64,000 nt of DNA from Trigonopsis variabilis (GCA_003707065.3 PPXM03000008.1:1-64000), one strand, 5' to 3'. Positions 20,832 through 32,774 are shown, counted from the first letter of the stretch. A program made the numbers and translations. The notes: a model not told the origin generated them from the letters alone.

Positions 20832-23800
20832 ATGGTCTTAGGAAAGTCCTTAGGCATGTTTAGTAAGCATGCTTATCTAGCAAAAAGCATTTTTGCTGCC
20901 AGCACTCTTCAGCCGTCATTTTTTGCTTCAAATTTTCCTAGACAGACTGGCGTCTGTCAGTCACAGATTGCCACCAAAGGATTCAAATCGTCGTTTTCTT
21001 CGAATTATGGATCTGGAGCTACATACCCAGGATCATCTGGAATTCAAGGCCAGTCGAATTTATCCAGCACTCATTCGGTATTGGCTGCTTCTGACGATGA
21101 GGATGAATATCTTTCTTCAAATAAAGTTTCGCGGCGACGGTATTCGACTGGTGCCTTTAAGATATCTTTGAACCCCAAGACGATTCGAGCATATTCGACG
21201 CATGCCAATCAGCCACCGCCTTCTAATGAGATTTACGATGAGTCGTACTCATCCTCAGACGCTCATTCTGATAAGTCTGATATTACGCTTACAGAAGCGT
21301 CGAGCGATGAAACTGTTATTATTGGCAAAGACGACAAGTTTCCTACTGCCGACAGTCTGGTCATTCCCGCGCCTAAGCAATCCTTCGACAAAACTTTTCA
21401 AGGAGACACTCAAGATATTCAGTCAGTAAAATTAAGTATTGATTATTCACTGCGATTATATCACCTTTATTCCTCTCATAAGTTCAATGATGCCATCGAT
21501 GTCTATCACAAGTCCCGGTCAATGCATATTAAACTAGACAATCGAGCTTATAATTGTGTCTTACAGGCGATCACTAGAGTCAATGATGCTGACACTCAAA
21601 TTCAAGGCATCTTGGAAGTTCTTTCGGATATGATTGCCAATAAGGCTTCTCCTAATACTCGAACTTACTTAGTTGTTTTGGAATCACTTATCAAACGGTT
21701 CGAACAAGTTTATAGTGTCGACAAAGATCGTGAACTTGAAGCACTGATGCCTGGTCTTCTTCCTTCTGCTGAGCAGACTTTAGAGAAGTTCTATGAAAAC
21801 TCCGAAAAGACATTGAAGACTATCCTCGATTTATACTTTACAAGTGCAGAGTCGAAAACATGCCGTTTTCCCATTGACATGTATAACCGCTTACTTTCAA
21901 TTGCCATCTCTTCTCGACGCCATCAGAGTTTGGCACCCAAGATCGTCCAGGTAATGAATCTAAATGATATCCAATTTGATGCCTACACCTTCGAATTAAT
22001 GATCAAATATCAAAGCAAGTCTGAAAATTTACAAATGGCTCTTCAATTATATGAGACCTATAAAGATAATATCACCAGCTTCCCTTCACAGCGATTGGCT
22101 GATGTTTATTCTTCATTGCTCGAAGTCTATTTTGCATGCGATCGCAGTGACCTAGCAGTCGCGTTCTTTGAAAAAGTCATTGACGTGAATAAAGATACAA
22201 GTGCAGTCACTGCAAGATTATCACGTGCATTGGTTTTGCTGTTTGCAAAGTATGGAGAGCCAGCTCGAGGATTAGAATGGACAAAGCAGCTGGAGCGGAC
22301 CCATACCACCAAGCTGTCCGCCGATATAATAGGAAAGCTGCTAATTTCTGCGGTCGACAATGGTGATTTCCAAACTTGTGCTGATATCTACCACTTTCTT
22401 TGCGTTTTTCAGGAATTTGACTCTTCGATGTGGCTACCTAGACAGAGGTATCTAGCTTTTTCGGCTCAAAATAATGACCTGGCAACTTTTAAAAGTATAC
22501 TGAGAGAGATGAGTATTCGACATGTGCTATTGGACCCTAGTTCCCTGATGATGGCGTCGAGATTTCTGGTTAAAAATTCGGAACCTGACTTGGCAGTTCG
22601 GGTGGTTATTGACACGTTAAGAGGCTATAGTGGCCGACGGACGACGATGAGTAAGAGTCAAGCTTTAATCACGACTTCAGAAGCGATAGCAGAAATGAGT
22701 GTGATTCTACTTTCCGAATTAAAAAATGTTGGTGCATTGAAGGATTTCAAGGTGTCACTGGAGTTATTACAAGAAATAGACAGGTTAAAGTTGGGAGGTG
22801 AGATTGGAGATTTGGGTTATCTATTGCTGGAAGGTTATTGGAACGCTAGGGAGGGAGTAAAAACAATCAATCAGCTTCATGTGAGCTCCACCACTTGTGA
22901 CCTTTTATTGTTCTATCATGCCAAGGCACTGTTAAATCTATACTATGGTGTTGGGCAAAAGCTTGAATCTATTAACGACATACCTTCTAACCCGCTCTAT
23001 GGGCGTCTGCTGGATAATTTTGTCCAGCTATGTCGAGATCTTATTCCCCGGCGCACTGCGTTGCGAGAGCAAACTCTGAAAGTGGTTGCTGAAGTAATCG
23101 ACGTCTATGAGTTTGATTCCTTAAAGAGATTGTCGGCTGAGAATGATGAAAATGTGGTCATTGACAATTCTCAGCGTAGGTCATCTCAAGTGAACATGGA
23201 TCGAGTGAAGAGGAAGATCAAAATTGCAACGAATTATGACGATTCTGAGACTTTGCGAATGATTGACGAGAAACAAAGTCCGGAAGAGATTCTGCGATTT
23301 GCGCAAAGCAGGACACAGGCAGGCTTACCCCTGCGGCAAGAGACCTTGAGAGGGCTCATGGTTTACTTTGGGGAGATTAAGAAGTTTACTCCAGGCTGTG
23401 AATGGGTGTTCGAAGCGTGTCAAGACCGATTTCCCGAACCGTCGAATCCCGAGTTTTGGGGTTCAATGTATAATTTAATGATCTGCGCCGAGGCTGACGT
23501 CTCTTATGATATGGCACTTATGTTTAAAAGAAAACTGCAGGTATTAGGGTTTATTCCTGACGCATCCGCCTATGCTAGTCTTATCCATGCCTGTCCCTAT
23601 CCGTTGGACTCGCTCTATGGTCCCAGGGCTCTGTTTGAAGAAGCTAAATATAATGGAGTGAAGATGACAACACTGCTATATAATAATTATTTATATCGGA
23701 TTTCCCAGGCCCGCAAGTACAATGCGGCGCGAGCTGTTTTTAACGAAATGACTGCCTTAGGCGTGGAGAAGACGCATGTTACCTACGGAACCATGATAAA

Positions 23801-24698
23801 TGCATGCTGTCGGTGTGGGTACAAGCCCGAAGAAGTCGAATCTTTGTTCAGTGAAATGGAGGCTTCTTCAGGATACAGGCCAACGATTGTTCCCCTGACC
23901 ATTATCATGCAATTCTACGTTGATAACGGCGTACGAGACAAGGCCCTGGAAACTTATCAAAGGATTCTTGACCGTGGACTACCACCTTCGGCTTTTGTCT
24001 ACGAACTGCTTATCAAGGCCTACTGCTGGCTCGAGCCCGTTGATATAGAGAAGGCCACAGGAGTGCTGACGACCATGAAGGAACAAGGTGTGACTATCGG
24101 GACGAATCACTACAGTGAGTTGATCTATGGTCGTGGGGTGATGATGGGAGATTTAGATGGAGCAAAGGCTTTTTTTGAAGCTCTCAAGAATCAGCAGTCC
24201 ACCCAGCCTGACAGCTCAATCTATCAATCAATGATTGAGGTCTATGCATCGTTTGGTAAGGCTCAGGAAGCCGATTTGATTTTTGCAGAGGCGCTGGCGT
24301 CTGGAGTGAAGCTGGAACCATATGTTCTTGACGGGCTTATTCGCGTTCATGCTCGCGCTGATATATCTCGGTCCTGGGAGTTGTTTCGGATGGTCTGGGA
24401 CCGGACCAAGTTCAGCCGCCAAGGCACTGCAAGCGTATGTGAGTCCATGCTGCGGGCGCTTATTGCATCCGGGAATGCTGATAAGATCGATGAAGCCTTT
24501 GAGGCCTCTCTAAGCTTTTCTCAGTTTATCCACCAGTCTGTGCGAGACCGCATGAAAAGGATGGTGAACGAGTATCGACCAAGATATGAAGCCGAGATGA
24601 AGAATGGACGATTAAGTGACGATTTTGTAAATGAAGTGCTTTCGGACAATTTGTTTTCGAAGAAAATACGATTGCAACCCATGCGGACCACGGGCTAG
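20832..24698 (+). CDS. mitochondrial pentatricopeptide-repeat (PPR) protein
   Basis: 1288 residues without an intron. The N-terminus (MVLGKSLGMFSKHAYLAKSIF, Arg/Lys/Ser-rich and without acids) looks like a mitochondrial presequence, followed by a Ser-rich linker to about 190. From about 210 on, helical repeats of 35-residue type are seen. They are clearest in the C-terminal third, for example YNNYLYRISQARKYNAARAV, HVTYGTMINACCRCGYKPEE, VPLTIIMQFYVDNGVRDKAL, FVYELLIKAYCWLEPV and SIYQSMIEVYASFGKAQEA. Fungal PPR proteins of this size bind mitochondrial transcripts and control their stability or translation (cya-5 and Dmr1 types). Which ortholog this is cannot be settled, because these proteins diverge fast. 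Confidence 0.85.
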   Translation: MVLGKSLGMFSKHAYLAKSIFAASTLQPSFFASNFPRQTGVCQSQIATKGFKSSFSSNYGSGATYPGSSGIQGQSNLSSTHSVLAASDDEDEYLSSNKVSRRRYSTGAFKISLNPKTIRAYSTHANQPPPSNEIYDESYSSSDAHSDKSDITLTEASSDETVIIGKDDKFPTADSLVIPAPKQSFDKTFQGDTQDIQSVKLSIDYSLRLYHLYSSHKFNDAIDVYHKSRSMHIKLDNRAYNCVLQAITRVNDADTQIQGILEVLSDMIANKASPNTRTYLVVLESLIKRFEQVYSVDKDRELEALMPGLLPSAEQTLEKFYENSEKTLKTILDLYFTSAESKTCRFPIDMYNRLLSIAISSRRHQSLAPKIVQVMNLNDIQFDAYTFELMIKYQSKSENLQMALQLYETYKDNITSFPSQRLADVYSSLLEVYFACDRSDLAVAFFEKVIDVNKDTSAVTARLSRALVLLFAKYGEPARGLEWTKQLERTHTTKLSADIIGKLLISAVDNGDFQTCADIYHFLCVFQEFDSSMWLPRQRYLAFSAQNNDLATFKSILREMSIRHVLLDPSSLMMASRFLVKNSEPDLAVRVVIDTLRGYSGRRTTMSKSQALITTSEAIAEMSVILLSELKNVGALKDFKVSLELLQEIDRLKLGGEIGDLGYLLLEGYWNAREGVKTINQLHVSSTTCDLLLFYHAKALLNLYYGVGQKLESINDIPSNPLYGRLLDNFVQLCRDLIPRRTALREQTLKVVAEVIDVYEFDSLKRLSAENDENVVIDNSQRRSSQVNMDRVKRKIKIATNYDDSETLRMIDEKQSPEEILRFAQSRTQAGLPLRQETLRGLMVYFGEIKKFTPGCEWVFEACQDRFPEPSNPEFWGSMYNLMICAEADVSYDMALMFKRKLQVLGFIPDASAYASLIHACPYPLDSLYGPRALFEEAKYNGVKMTTLLYNNYLYRISQARKYNAARAVFNEMTALGVEKTHVTYGTMINACCRCGYKPEEVESLFSEMEASSGYRPTIVPLTIIMQFYVDNGVRDKALETYQRILDRGLPPSAFVYELLIKAYCWLEPVDIEKATGVLTTMKEQGVTIGTNHYSELIYGRGVMMGDLDGAKAFFEALKNQQSTQPDSSIYQSMIEVYASFGKAQEADLIFAEALASGVKLEPYVLDGLIRVHARADISRSWELFRMVWDRTKFSRQGTASVCESMLRALIASGNADKIDEAFEASLSFSQFIHQSVRDRMKRMVNEYRPRYEAEMKNGRLSDDFVNEVLSDNLFSKKIRLQPMRTTG

Positions 24699-24788
24699 TT
24701 ATGACTAGATTATATAATTCACTACTGGTTTTGGATAGAAGAAAGTGTATATCGTAGGTTTTGGCAGAGCAGATTGGCTGATCTGAGT

Positions 24789-25527
24789 CTAAGGGCATAG
24801 TCTGTGAATAGACCAATCACCTGATTGAACAGAAGACCTTCTAAATACGACTCTATCGTGAAGACGACTGGGTCGACCTTGCCAGAACTCTATCTCATAA
24901 GGAACGACCCGGATCCCACCCCAGTAGGGAGGACAAGGGATTTTTTCTTGTCCTTCGAACTTTTGATGGGCTTCTTTGATTTTCTCATCCAATTCTTGTC
25001 GAGTAGTGAGCGTGCTTTGATGGCTGGCCCAAGCGCCAATTCGGCTTTCTCTAGGTCGAGTATCAAAGTAGGTCTGATTGTCTTCGGGTGAGAGATAGAC
25101 GACTTCCCCTTCTATTCGCACTTGTCGCTGTAACTCTTTCCACCAGAAATTTAAGCAAGCATGCGGATTTGACTTGAGATCCTTGCCCTTTCGAGAATAT
25201 TCGAGATTGGAAAAGATTACAAACCCGGACTGAAGCTGTTCTTCTGGAGAGACATGGTCTCCTCGGTAGTCTAATTCTTTCAGTAATACAGTTCTGCAAG
25301 AGACCCGACCATCCGAGTTGGCTGTTGCGAGGGTCAAGGCCTCGGGAATTGGGATATCGGCAGCGACAGCGTCATCGTACCATTTTTTAAACTGCAAAAA
25401 AGGGTCTTCAAGGACGTCCGTTTCCGACAAGGAAAACTTGTCGTATTGCTCCGTCTTGGGGGCAACTAGATTATTAGATTCAGCTAAAGCTCACCAACAT
25501 ACAGATCAGAGTATTGTCTTTTCCCAT
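24789..25527 (-). CDS. PDX3: pyridoxamine/pyridoxine 5'-phosphate oxidase
   Basis: 233 residues from exons 25503-25527 and 24789-25465. Exon 1 has only eight codons plus one base (MGKDNTLI); the 37-nt intron has GTATGT and CTAG ends. The splice restores FAPKTEQYDKFSL, which matches the FAPETYQYDKF of yeast Pdx3. FMN and substrate motifs follow: ATANSDGRVSCRTVLLKELD, RQVRIEGEV, RPRESRIGAWASHQS and the signature EFWQGRPSRLHDR, with a short C-terminus ending RLCP. The enzyme makes pyridoxal phosphate with O2 and FMN. Its stop lies only 90 bp from the stop of the convergent PPR gene, so the 3' UTRs probably overlap. Confidence 0.95.
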
Positions 25528-26698
25528 CGATAAGGTTTGGTTACAAAGGATGAGACCCGGTTGGTGTATCGGTGACTAATTCCCAGCAATTACCCCTTTC
25601 TAATTGATAGTAAGGATATGAGATCGTATGCGACAACGACTCGATGTTTTCTGATCAATTTTGGTCAATATCCAGAGCAAACTTATCGACGATCCAATGG
25701 AACATGCTGAGAAAATAGATGAGACCAACAGAAGAAGAGTGACGGGCGATGTTGACTCCATCCTATCTCATCTTGAGGTTTACAAGCATAAATGATAATT
25801 GTTCAGACAATTGCCCTCTATCATCCCCTGCCCTAGGGCTATATATAATAGTCCACGCGATTGATTCCTTCTCTTGTTCCATCTTCCAGATTGTCCCTCT
25901 TTTTTGAAATATTACGCATCTTTTAAGACAGCAGAGCTCTATGGCCTGTTACCGATGTACCGACCGTGTACGGTAGGTATCAATTGCTTCTCGACTCGTG
26001 AAAGTTATGCTGAGCTATCTCGTTTGATCCCTTTGGTCTTTGGATCTTTGGATCTCGCCATTTCATTTTCAGAAACGGTCATCTCATTCTATTGTTCGTA
26101 CGCGTACACAAAGCTAAGTGTCCGCCTCTAAAAGGGCATGATAGTATATTATCAAAGTATGATCTCAGTATCCACATGCCTGTGGAGTGAGTATTACGAT
26201 TGCACAGAATGTTCATTTCAATGACTGGATTGTGATGCTCATAATAATTCTCATGCTCTTATGCATTATTCTGACAATAGTGATATGTAAAATGAGCCCC
26301 ATGAATTCAATCGTCATAATTTGCTCGAGTGACTCTTCAGTCTGATTCCACGAGCCTCAACGGAGGAATCACAGCTCGTGAAAGATCGACTCTTTACCTC
26401 CTACACATGAACTGCTATTACCTTTGTACTTTCCGATAAGATGATGAAAATAGAGAAAAGATCAAGCCAAAATGCCGGTATGGCGCATACATAGTCTTGC
26501 GTCATAAACTTGCTACATTGTCGCAGTGCGTTCCTCGTGGTGGAGAATGGGCATCGGTTAGCGTTACCCTGATGATTTTCGAGTTGACACTATATTCATA
26601 CCCGCGAGGTCGCTGCTTGCCTAATTGGGAAGTTTGTTTGCGGCGATGGTAACACTTTCGAGGAGGCTGGCTCAGGTACAAGACTCAACCTCTCGACC
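25528..26698. other. divergent intergenic region PDX3/DH-BAR GEF
   Basis: This 1.17-kb stretch has the promoters of PDX3 (-) and the RhoGEF gene (+). No gene or RNA was recognised. Confidence 0.5.
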
Positions 26699-29327
26699 AT
26701 GGATGGTTCTTCAGATCTAATGCCTCTCTATCATCATCCAGAGTTCATGAACGAACTCTCTCCATCGTCTACCACGAGTTCGTTTTATCCCTCTTTCATT
26801 GATCCCTCGCTCTCGCAGAGCCTTCCTTCGACGCATCTTTCTAATCTTCCTAAACCCCCAACTCCACCCCCTAAAGACGATCGGTACGTGCACAGAAGCC
26901 CCAGGCCAAATGAAAAACACCTTGACGAATTTCTTGGTCCTTCCGGTCTGAAAGCCGCTTCAATTGACTCGGGTGCTAGGAGCGCTCCTGATCCTAAAAA
27001 TAATCACACTCGATTTCAGCCGCCTTACTCAGGGCCCAAGAGGTCGGGAGTGATTGAACGTCCAATAGATCAGGAAATATCACCGTCAAGGAAAAGGCAT
27101 TTGCATAATATGCCAACGAGCTTCCAACGACAAGGAGGTGCGCTCCCTACATCTCTACCCCCAAATTATAGTCGAGAGATGCATGCGCGACTACAAATAC
27201 AGGCAAGATATGCTGAACAGGATTACCAAGCCCGAAAGAGTGCGACTCAAAGACATGACCGGAGGGAGGTCTCAGGAGGTGATATTCAAGAATCGAGAGA
27301 TTGTCAAAAAAACATACAAGGAAGTGCGCAGGATGAAAACGAGAGTCTGCAAAAAGGTACATTTATAACGAGGATAAGGTATCATGAAAAGAAAAGTGAT
27401 ACTAGAATCAAAAGATCATCCAAGCTTTCACTCCCGACAAGTTTTGTTCACTCAAAAGCTTGGCCTTATCGTGAATCTTACACACCTTTACTGTATGATT
27501 ATGACGATCCAAATAAGGATGATATGGGTCCTCTATATATCGATACTAAACGGTATACAATTTGCACTAGTGACTTGGTGGACAAAATCGAAGACTTTCA
27601 AATGGCAGAGAAGCCTAGAGGTCACGCACGGGCTTTATCACACTCTGCCTTACAGAATAAAGAACTACCTCATGTTCCTTTGATGACATTCGAGGATGCT
27701 GACGGGAACGACCAACTAAGCAAGCGACTCTCGAGGAACTCGGATTCAGACATTTCCAGTCAGACCGACTTAGAGCGTGATATTATGGACTATTATGACC
27801 ATTCAGATCCCTTGGATCAGCCTGAGGTCGAATTGACTGCTTTCACTGAAAAGGACGAGCTATTCAATCAAGCTCAGGTAAAGCAAGTCAGCCTTTTGGG
27901 AGAGTTACTCGACACTGAACGGACCTATGTTAGTGATTTATCAGTCATAAATGAATGTTACGTCGCTACTTGTCCTCTGAGCTCCCTCAATCAGACTCTT
28001 ATCTTTTCCAACCTTACCCAAGTCCGACTGTTTGCTAAACGTTTTTTTGTCGAGTTGCAAGAAGCCCTGGAGGACCTGGGTGGAATTTATGCTTTGGATT
28101 CCGTTGAGACCAGCGTTTCCCGGGTATTTATGAGTAATATATCAGAGATGAAGTTAGTCTATACGATTTATTGCCAAACTCAAGAAACATCCATGACCAA
28201 ATTGCAACAGCTGCTCCTTCGAAATAAACAGGCAATCAAGTGGCTAAAAGAAAGCAATGAAATCTCAAAGGATCTGACGAAAGCTTGGAATTTGGAAAGC
28301 TTATTAGTCAAGCCGGTGCAGCGGATTCTCCAATATCCATTGCTATTAGAGGTAAGTGGATCCTAAATATCTTTCTAACTCAACTTAGAAAATTATCCAA
28401 GCCAACCCCTATCAAAAGAATTCACCTCTGGTCAACACTCTCAAGGCTCTCAAGACGATGGTAGAGGCTGTCAACGAAGAAGTTGAGATAATGGATCACA
28501 GTCTCAAAGACAAGCGATTGAGGTCTTCTCAAACCATTCTGAAGATTACAGACATGATCCGCCAAGCGGTGAATACCGTCGGTCATCATGCACCTGTGAG
28601 CCATAATATCAATGACGCCTCGAAATCACAGGATCTTCTGAATATTCTCGACCAAAAGGCAGTTGAAATTCGAGCTCTAATTAATGTCTTTCTGTATTTC
28701 TTGCATGATGTGCACGTTATTTTGGACCAGCAATGTGAATCGGCGAATGAGCGGGCTCAGAAGACAATCAAGGAGGCTCTATATTGGAAAAAGGCCTATA
28801 TTACACTGAGCCACATCAAGACTGTCGTGTTCATCAGTCTCAAAAACAAAGTCACAAACCTAGTCATGGAACCTCTAGAACAGGCCTTGCTTCTCTTCAC
28901 CGGTCCCTGCTCCATTGCCAGCCGAATGAAAGGGACACGATCAATTTCCAATCCCTCAACCTTGCGTTCGTCTTCGTCTTCATCTACATCAGAGTCCCAT
29001 GTGGACCTGGACTGGAGCGAAACGCCTATTCTTGGTAGATCAGACGAGTCTCAGGCTCGTGCAGATGCCATGAGATTCATCAATTTGGCTGGAGAGGTAT
29101 GCCAGTCATCAGTAGATACATTTCATGATATTAAAGCCGAATTTTTCACTACTTTTACTCACCGGATGACCGAAGCACTGACGCTCGATAGTAATGGAAA
29201 AGAATATGAGATTGAAAAGGACGGATGGAGAGAATTTCTCAGTCAGTATGATATCCATTTCTCGAATATTGAAGCTGACTTGAATTCTCTAGTGGCCTCC
29301 ATGAAAGTTAAGCCTTCGAAAGCATGA
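26699..29327 (+). CDS. Rho/Cdc42 guanine nucleotide exchange factor with DH and BAR-like domains
   Basis: Exons 26699-28351 and 28389-29327 (37-nt intron, GTAAGT/TTAG) give 863 residues. The N-terminal 390 residues are disordered, Pro/Ser-rich and basic. The DH (Dbl) domain starts about 395 (VSLLGELLDTERTYVSDLSV) and includes the diagnostic helix ESLLVKPVQRILQYPLLLEK, which spans the intron, so the splice is well supported. After it comes a helical region (about 620-790: LYFLHDVHV, ERAQKTIKEALYWKK, LVMEPLEQALLLFTGPC) resembling the BAR segment of Tuba-type and fission yeast Gef1-type exchange factors. No PH domain is seen, as expected for DH-BAR proteins. Probable role: Cdc42 activation at growth sites. 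Confidence 0.87.
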
Positions 29328-29587
29328 TTGGGATAAGACGTTGTCCAACAGCATGAGAGCTGGTGGCCTTGGCAGAGCGTTGACGGTAGGTGTGATCCAA
29401 TGGTATTTAATTCAAATCGTTCAGCTGGGAATAAGATGGAAGCTTCATTGTAGAATGGTCATCGAGCTACTAACCGCGGGCGACAATGGTAGCTAGGACT
29501 AGATGAGAGTAACGAGCGTATTACTCCCAATTCGTTACGCGTAGCGTTTCTTCCAGTGAATCGTCGTCATTCATTGTCATCACCATC

Positions 29588-30559
29588 ATGTACATCCCGG
29601 GTTATCCAGGTATTGGAATCTTATTACCCGGAAAGCCTCAATGGGATCCTAAACGAGATATTAAGTCTCAAAGGGGCAAGACTTTTTTGATAACCGGAGG
29701 AAATACGGGAATTGGAAAAGAAACGACCAAGATCCTCTTGGAGAAAGGCGCCAAGGTCTATATTGCATGCCGCAATGAGACCAAAGCTCGTAATGCGATC
29801 AAAGAGTTGAAAGAATTGACTGGTAGTGAAGCGATCTATCACTATCTTGACCTCTCTTCGTTACCCAAAGTGCATGCCAGCGCTCGGGCATTCCGAGAGC
29901 GAGAGACACGTTTAGATTGTTTGATTCTAAATGCTGCCTCTATATACCCAAGCTCTAAAGAGAACTTGGATGTTACAGAGCAAGGTTACGATCTTCAATT
30001 TGGTGTCAATGTGGTTGGGCATTACCTTTTTACGACGTTATTGATTCCCTTATTGGAAGCGAGTTTCAAGTTTACCGGACTACCTAGTCGACTAGTAGTT
30101 CTATCATCATCAGCCCATATTCTCTACGGTAACGCAGGTATAGATTATAGTACAGTTAATGACGGACCTATCCGGCACCGCTCTACGAGATTCTACCTCT
30201 ATATGCAATCCAAGTATGCAGACACTATACTTGGGTTATACTGGAGCATGAAATATGGTCCCAACAAGGGACTAATAACCGTCATTGTCGATCCTGGAAT
30301 CATCGATAGCAACAGGGAACGACCAGGTATTCCCAGCATAGTACAATGGCTGATCGCCAAAGCTTTTCTTTTCAATGTCTATGAAGGGGCCATTTCTTCT
30401 CTTTATGCTGCCACTTGTCCCGATTCTGATTTGAACGGGCAGTACTTGATTCCCTGGGCCAAAAAAGGCTCGGTCAATCCTTACACAAAGGACCCGGAAG
30501 AGATGAAGACACTGATAGACTTCTTAGATAAGGAAGTTGAACTATATAAGGAGTTGTAA
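29588..30559 (+). CDS. short-chain dehydrogenase/reductase, retinol-dehydrogenase-like
   Basis: 323 residues, single exon, 260 bp after the GEF gene. The Rossmann cofactor motif is TGGNTGIGKET (about 38-48), followed by a basic ACRNETKA segment that suggests NADP(H). The usual NNAG is altered to LNAAS. The catalytic Ser lies in RLVVLSSSAH and the YxxxK pair in YMQSKYADTILG. PGIIDSN corresponds to the PG motif after the active site. Family members of this shape (RDH11-14, light-induced alcohol dehydrogenase Bli-4) act on lipophilic carbonyls or alcohols; the substrate is unknown. No clear signal peptide or PTS1 (ends YKEL). Confidence 0.85.
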   Translation: MYIPGYPGIGILLPGKPQWDPKRDIKSQRGKTFLITGGNTGIGKETTKILLEKGAKVYIACRNETKARNAIKELKELTGSEAIYHYLDLSSLPKVHASARAFRERETRLDCLILNAASIYPSSKENLDVTEQGYDLQFGVNVVGHYLFTTLLIPLLEASFKFTGLPSRLVVLSSSAHILYGNAGIDYSTVNDGPIRHRSTRFYLYMQSKYADTILGLYWSMKYGPNKGLITVIVDPGIIDSNRERPGIPSIVQWLIAKAFLFNVYEGAISSLYAATCPDSDLNGQYLIPWAKKGSVNPYTKDPEEMKTLIDFLDKEVELYKEL

Positions 30560-30755
30560 CTCCTCATTTTACTGTTTGCAATACTGTATTGGGAATAAAA
30601 TAATTTGCGTATGGGCGAGATAAACTTCAAGAGGTGCATTTACAGGAGAACCTTCAATTTCTATCAAGATGTAGAACCGTACATGATGAATTCTTATTTA
30701 CAGAGTCATTCTAGCAACCATGCAACGAGAAAGAATCCACTGTAGTTTACGTTAA

Positions 30756-32036
30756 TTACCAACATTTCTGGGTGCAAGCATGGAAGATTTCTCTTGGGAT
30801 ACCATTGCCCGAGAGTAACGATGTTTTGGCCAATTTGTCATTGGTGATGTCCCAGGAAATGATCTTTGACGACTTATAATGGTCTAAGAGAGTCTCTGTT
30901 TCCTTTAGTGACAACTTTGGCACTTCAATAGGAGTCACTGAGCATAATGTATCAAAAAGCGGTCGATAAAGTTCCTTGGCATGAGCCCAAGGATGAAGCT
31001 TTTCCATTCCCAACCCCACTGTGACGTTAGGACTCAAAGGATAGTCACTGGAGGTCGTCAAGACACAAGCACCGCCATTAGCAAACTTTCTAGCACCTTT
31101 GAAGAAGTCTAGATAGACCTTAGGAAGAAACAGCTCCTCCAATAGAAGCGGCTTAAATGTCTGGGATTTATAGGCAGTCTTTCCAACAGGAAGATCCCAA
31201 CCAGAAATGCTATCCAGAGTGAGAAGAACTGGAGGCAAGTTTGGGTTCGTCTCGAGCTCTTTAATTAAAAGGTTGACAGTATTGGGAGCTTGGTGGATCT
31301 GCCACCCTTTGACAATCACGTCGTACAACGATTTGATGTTTGGATCGTCGTACAATTCCTGTAGCCGAGGTGCACAGACAGCAGGTGTTTGCTTAAGTAG
31401 GTCGGAGTTACCTTTGACTATCCGGCCTAACCAATTCTTGTACAATGACGGTTGGTGATAAACCTGGTTCTCTCGATCAAGAACAAATGAACTTCGACCA
31501 TTCACCCAAGCAGCGGAGTAATTGATTGGCAAAACCAATGCATTGTTAAGTAACCCGGAAGCTTGAACCTGAGTCAAGAGAGTAGATTTCCCTATTCCGG
31601 CCCGGCCATGGATACCAAACGATTGGGTCGCTTTATTTCCAATCACATCCAATATCGGCCTCAAGTTGTCTCTTACTAAGGTAGTATGTGCAGGAAAGGA
31701 TTCGTGGAATTGTCGAGGTCTAAACGAACCAAAGTACACTAATGATTTTTCCACCGGTCCTGGGTACTTGTATATCGTTCCAGAAGTTACATCTTTGCTG
31801 AAATCAGGGACACTCTCAATGAACTCTTTCATTTTCGGCCATCGTCTTTTAGAATATCGCGCCCAAGGAACCCGGTTCCTAATCATCTGATCCGCCAACT
31901 TGATAGTACCCCGAACTCGGGTATTTTTTGTGTCATCCTCAACCTTGGCCTCAGGGTTATAGTACAAGTATTGCTCCATGAGCTTGGCCTTTTTGTTGAC
32001 CCTCACATAGGTCACAAATCGTGGCTTTTTGGCCAT
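30756..32036 (-). CDS. RSM23: mitochondrial small ribosomal subunit protein mS29 (DAP3/Rsm23)
   Basis: 426 residues, no intron. A DAP3-type GTP-binding fold: P-loop GIHGRAGIGKSTLLTQ (about 142-157), then ALVLPINYSAAWVNGRSSF, the PSLYKNWLGRI segment, LLTLDSISGW and the late NVTVGLGMEKLHPW. It begins MAKKPRFVTYVRVNKKAK, which is basic but not a classical presequence, so a short upstream exon cannot be excluded. mS29 sits in the head of the mitoribosomal small subunit and contacts the large subunit. Its 3' end converges with the SDR gene 196 bp away. Confidence 0.88.
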   Translation of the reverse strand: MAKKPRFVTYVRVNKKAKLMEQYLYYNPEAKVEDDTKNTRVRGTIKLADQMIRNRVPWARYSKRRWPKMKEFIESVPDFSKDVTSGTIYKYPGPVEKSLVYFGSFRPRQFHESFPAHTTLVRDNLRPILDVIGNKATQSFGIHGRAGIGKSTLLTQVQASGLLNNALVLPINYSAAWVNGRSSFVLDRENQVYHQPSLYKNWLGRIVKGNSDLLKQTPAVCAPRLQELYDDPNIKSLYDVIVKGWQIHQAPNTVNLLIKELETNPNLPPVLLTLDSISGWDLPVGKTAYKSQTFKPLLLEELFLPKVYLDFFKGARKFANGGACVLTTSSDYPLSPNVTVGLGMEKLHPWAHAKELYRPLFDTLCSVTPIEVPKLSLKETETLLDHYKSSKIISWDITNDKLAKTSLLSGNGIPREIFHACTQKCW

Positions 32037-32774
32037 GGTGGTTGGTCAAAATTTGCGTTGCTATATGGGATCGTCCGAGTGAGATGGTACAAGGTGTTAC
32101 TCAATCTCACGGAGTGCCGACAACGATTACAACTTAAAAGCCTTGAAGGACTTTTCTATTTGACTACTTGGTGGAATTTCCTCTTCTGGGTAGTTCTATA
32201 TAACAGAAGAGATTGAATCTGCCAGAAGGACACTTAAATGACTTATATTGACCCGCTCTTGTATATTTTTGCATCCTTACCCAGCATTTAAGACTTATCT
32301 TGTGAATTCTGCGGATTATCTCTAGTTATAAAGATATCTACACTAGTCACTTCTCTTGAATTTCTTCAGTATAACTGAGTCGAATCCTGTTAATATAATA
32401 CCTGCCATTCGTTAATGGCGTGGCAAATCTTACGTAGCGTCTGCAGTCTGGCCAAGAGAATCAATTTCTCGGCCGCGAGAGGTTTTTTATTTCGTTGAAT
32501 ATTCTGATAATTTCATTCCGGTAGATTAGAGTAGGTTTTGGTCATGGCTACCTAGTGACATATTTATGTGCTTTGATGTAGAGCCCAAGGTTTCTAAATA
32601 CGGCCAGCTTTCTTCCTTGATATTACAGATTAGAATTAAACCGCTCCATCTATCGACTATCGATCATCCTTGTTGTTCCTGTCTGTCGCCTACGACCCAT
32701 TCTGGCCTCACACACCGTTGCTACCTCGCTGTAACAAAATATTTTTCCCAAGCCTAGTCCCAATTTACAGTCCA
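32037..32774. other. divergent intergenic region mS29/RRS1
   Basis: This 0.74-kb stretch has the promoters of mS29 (-) and RRS1 (+). No gene, RNA or repeat was recognised. Confidence 0.5.
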
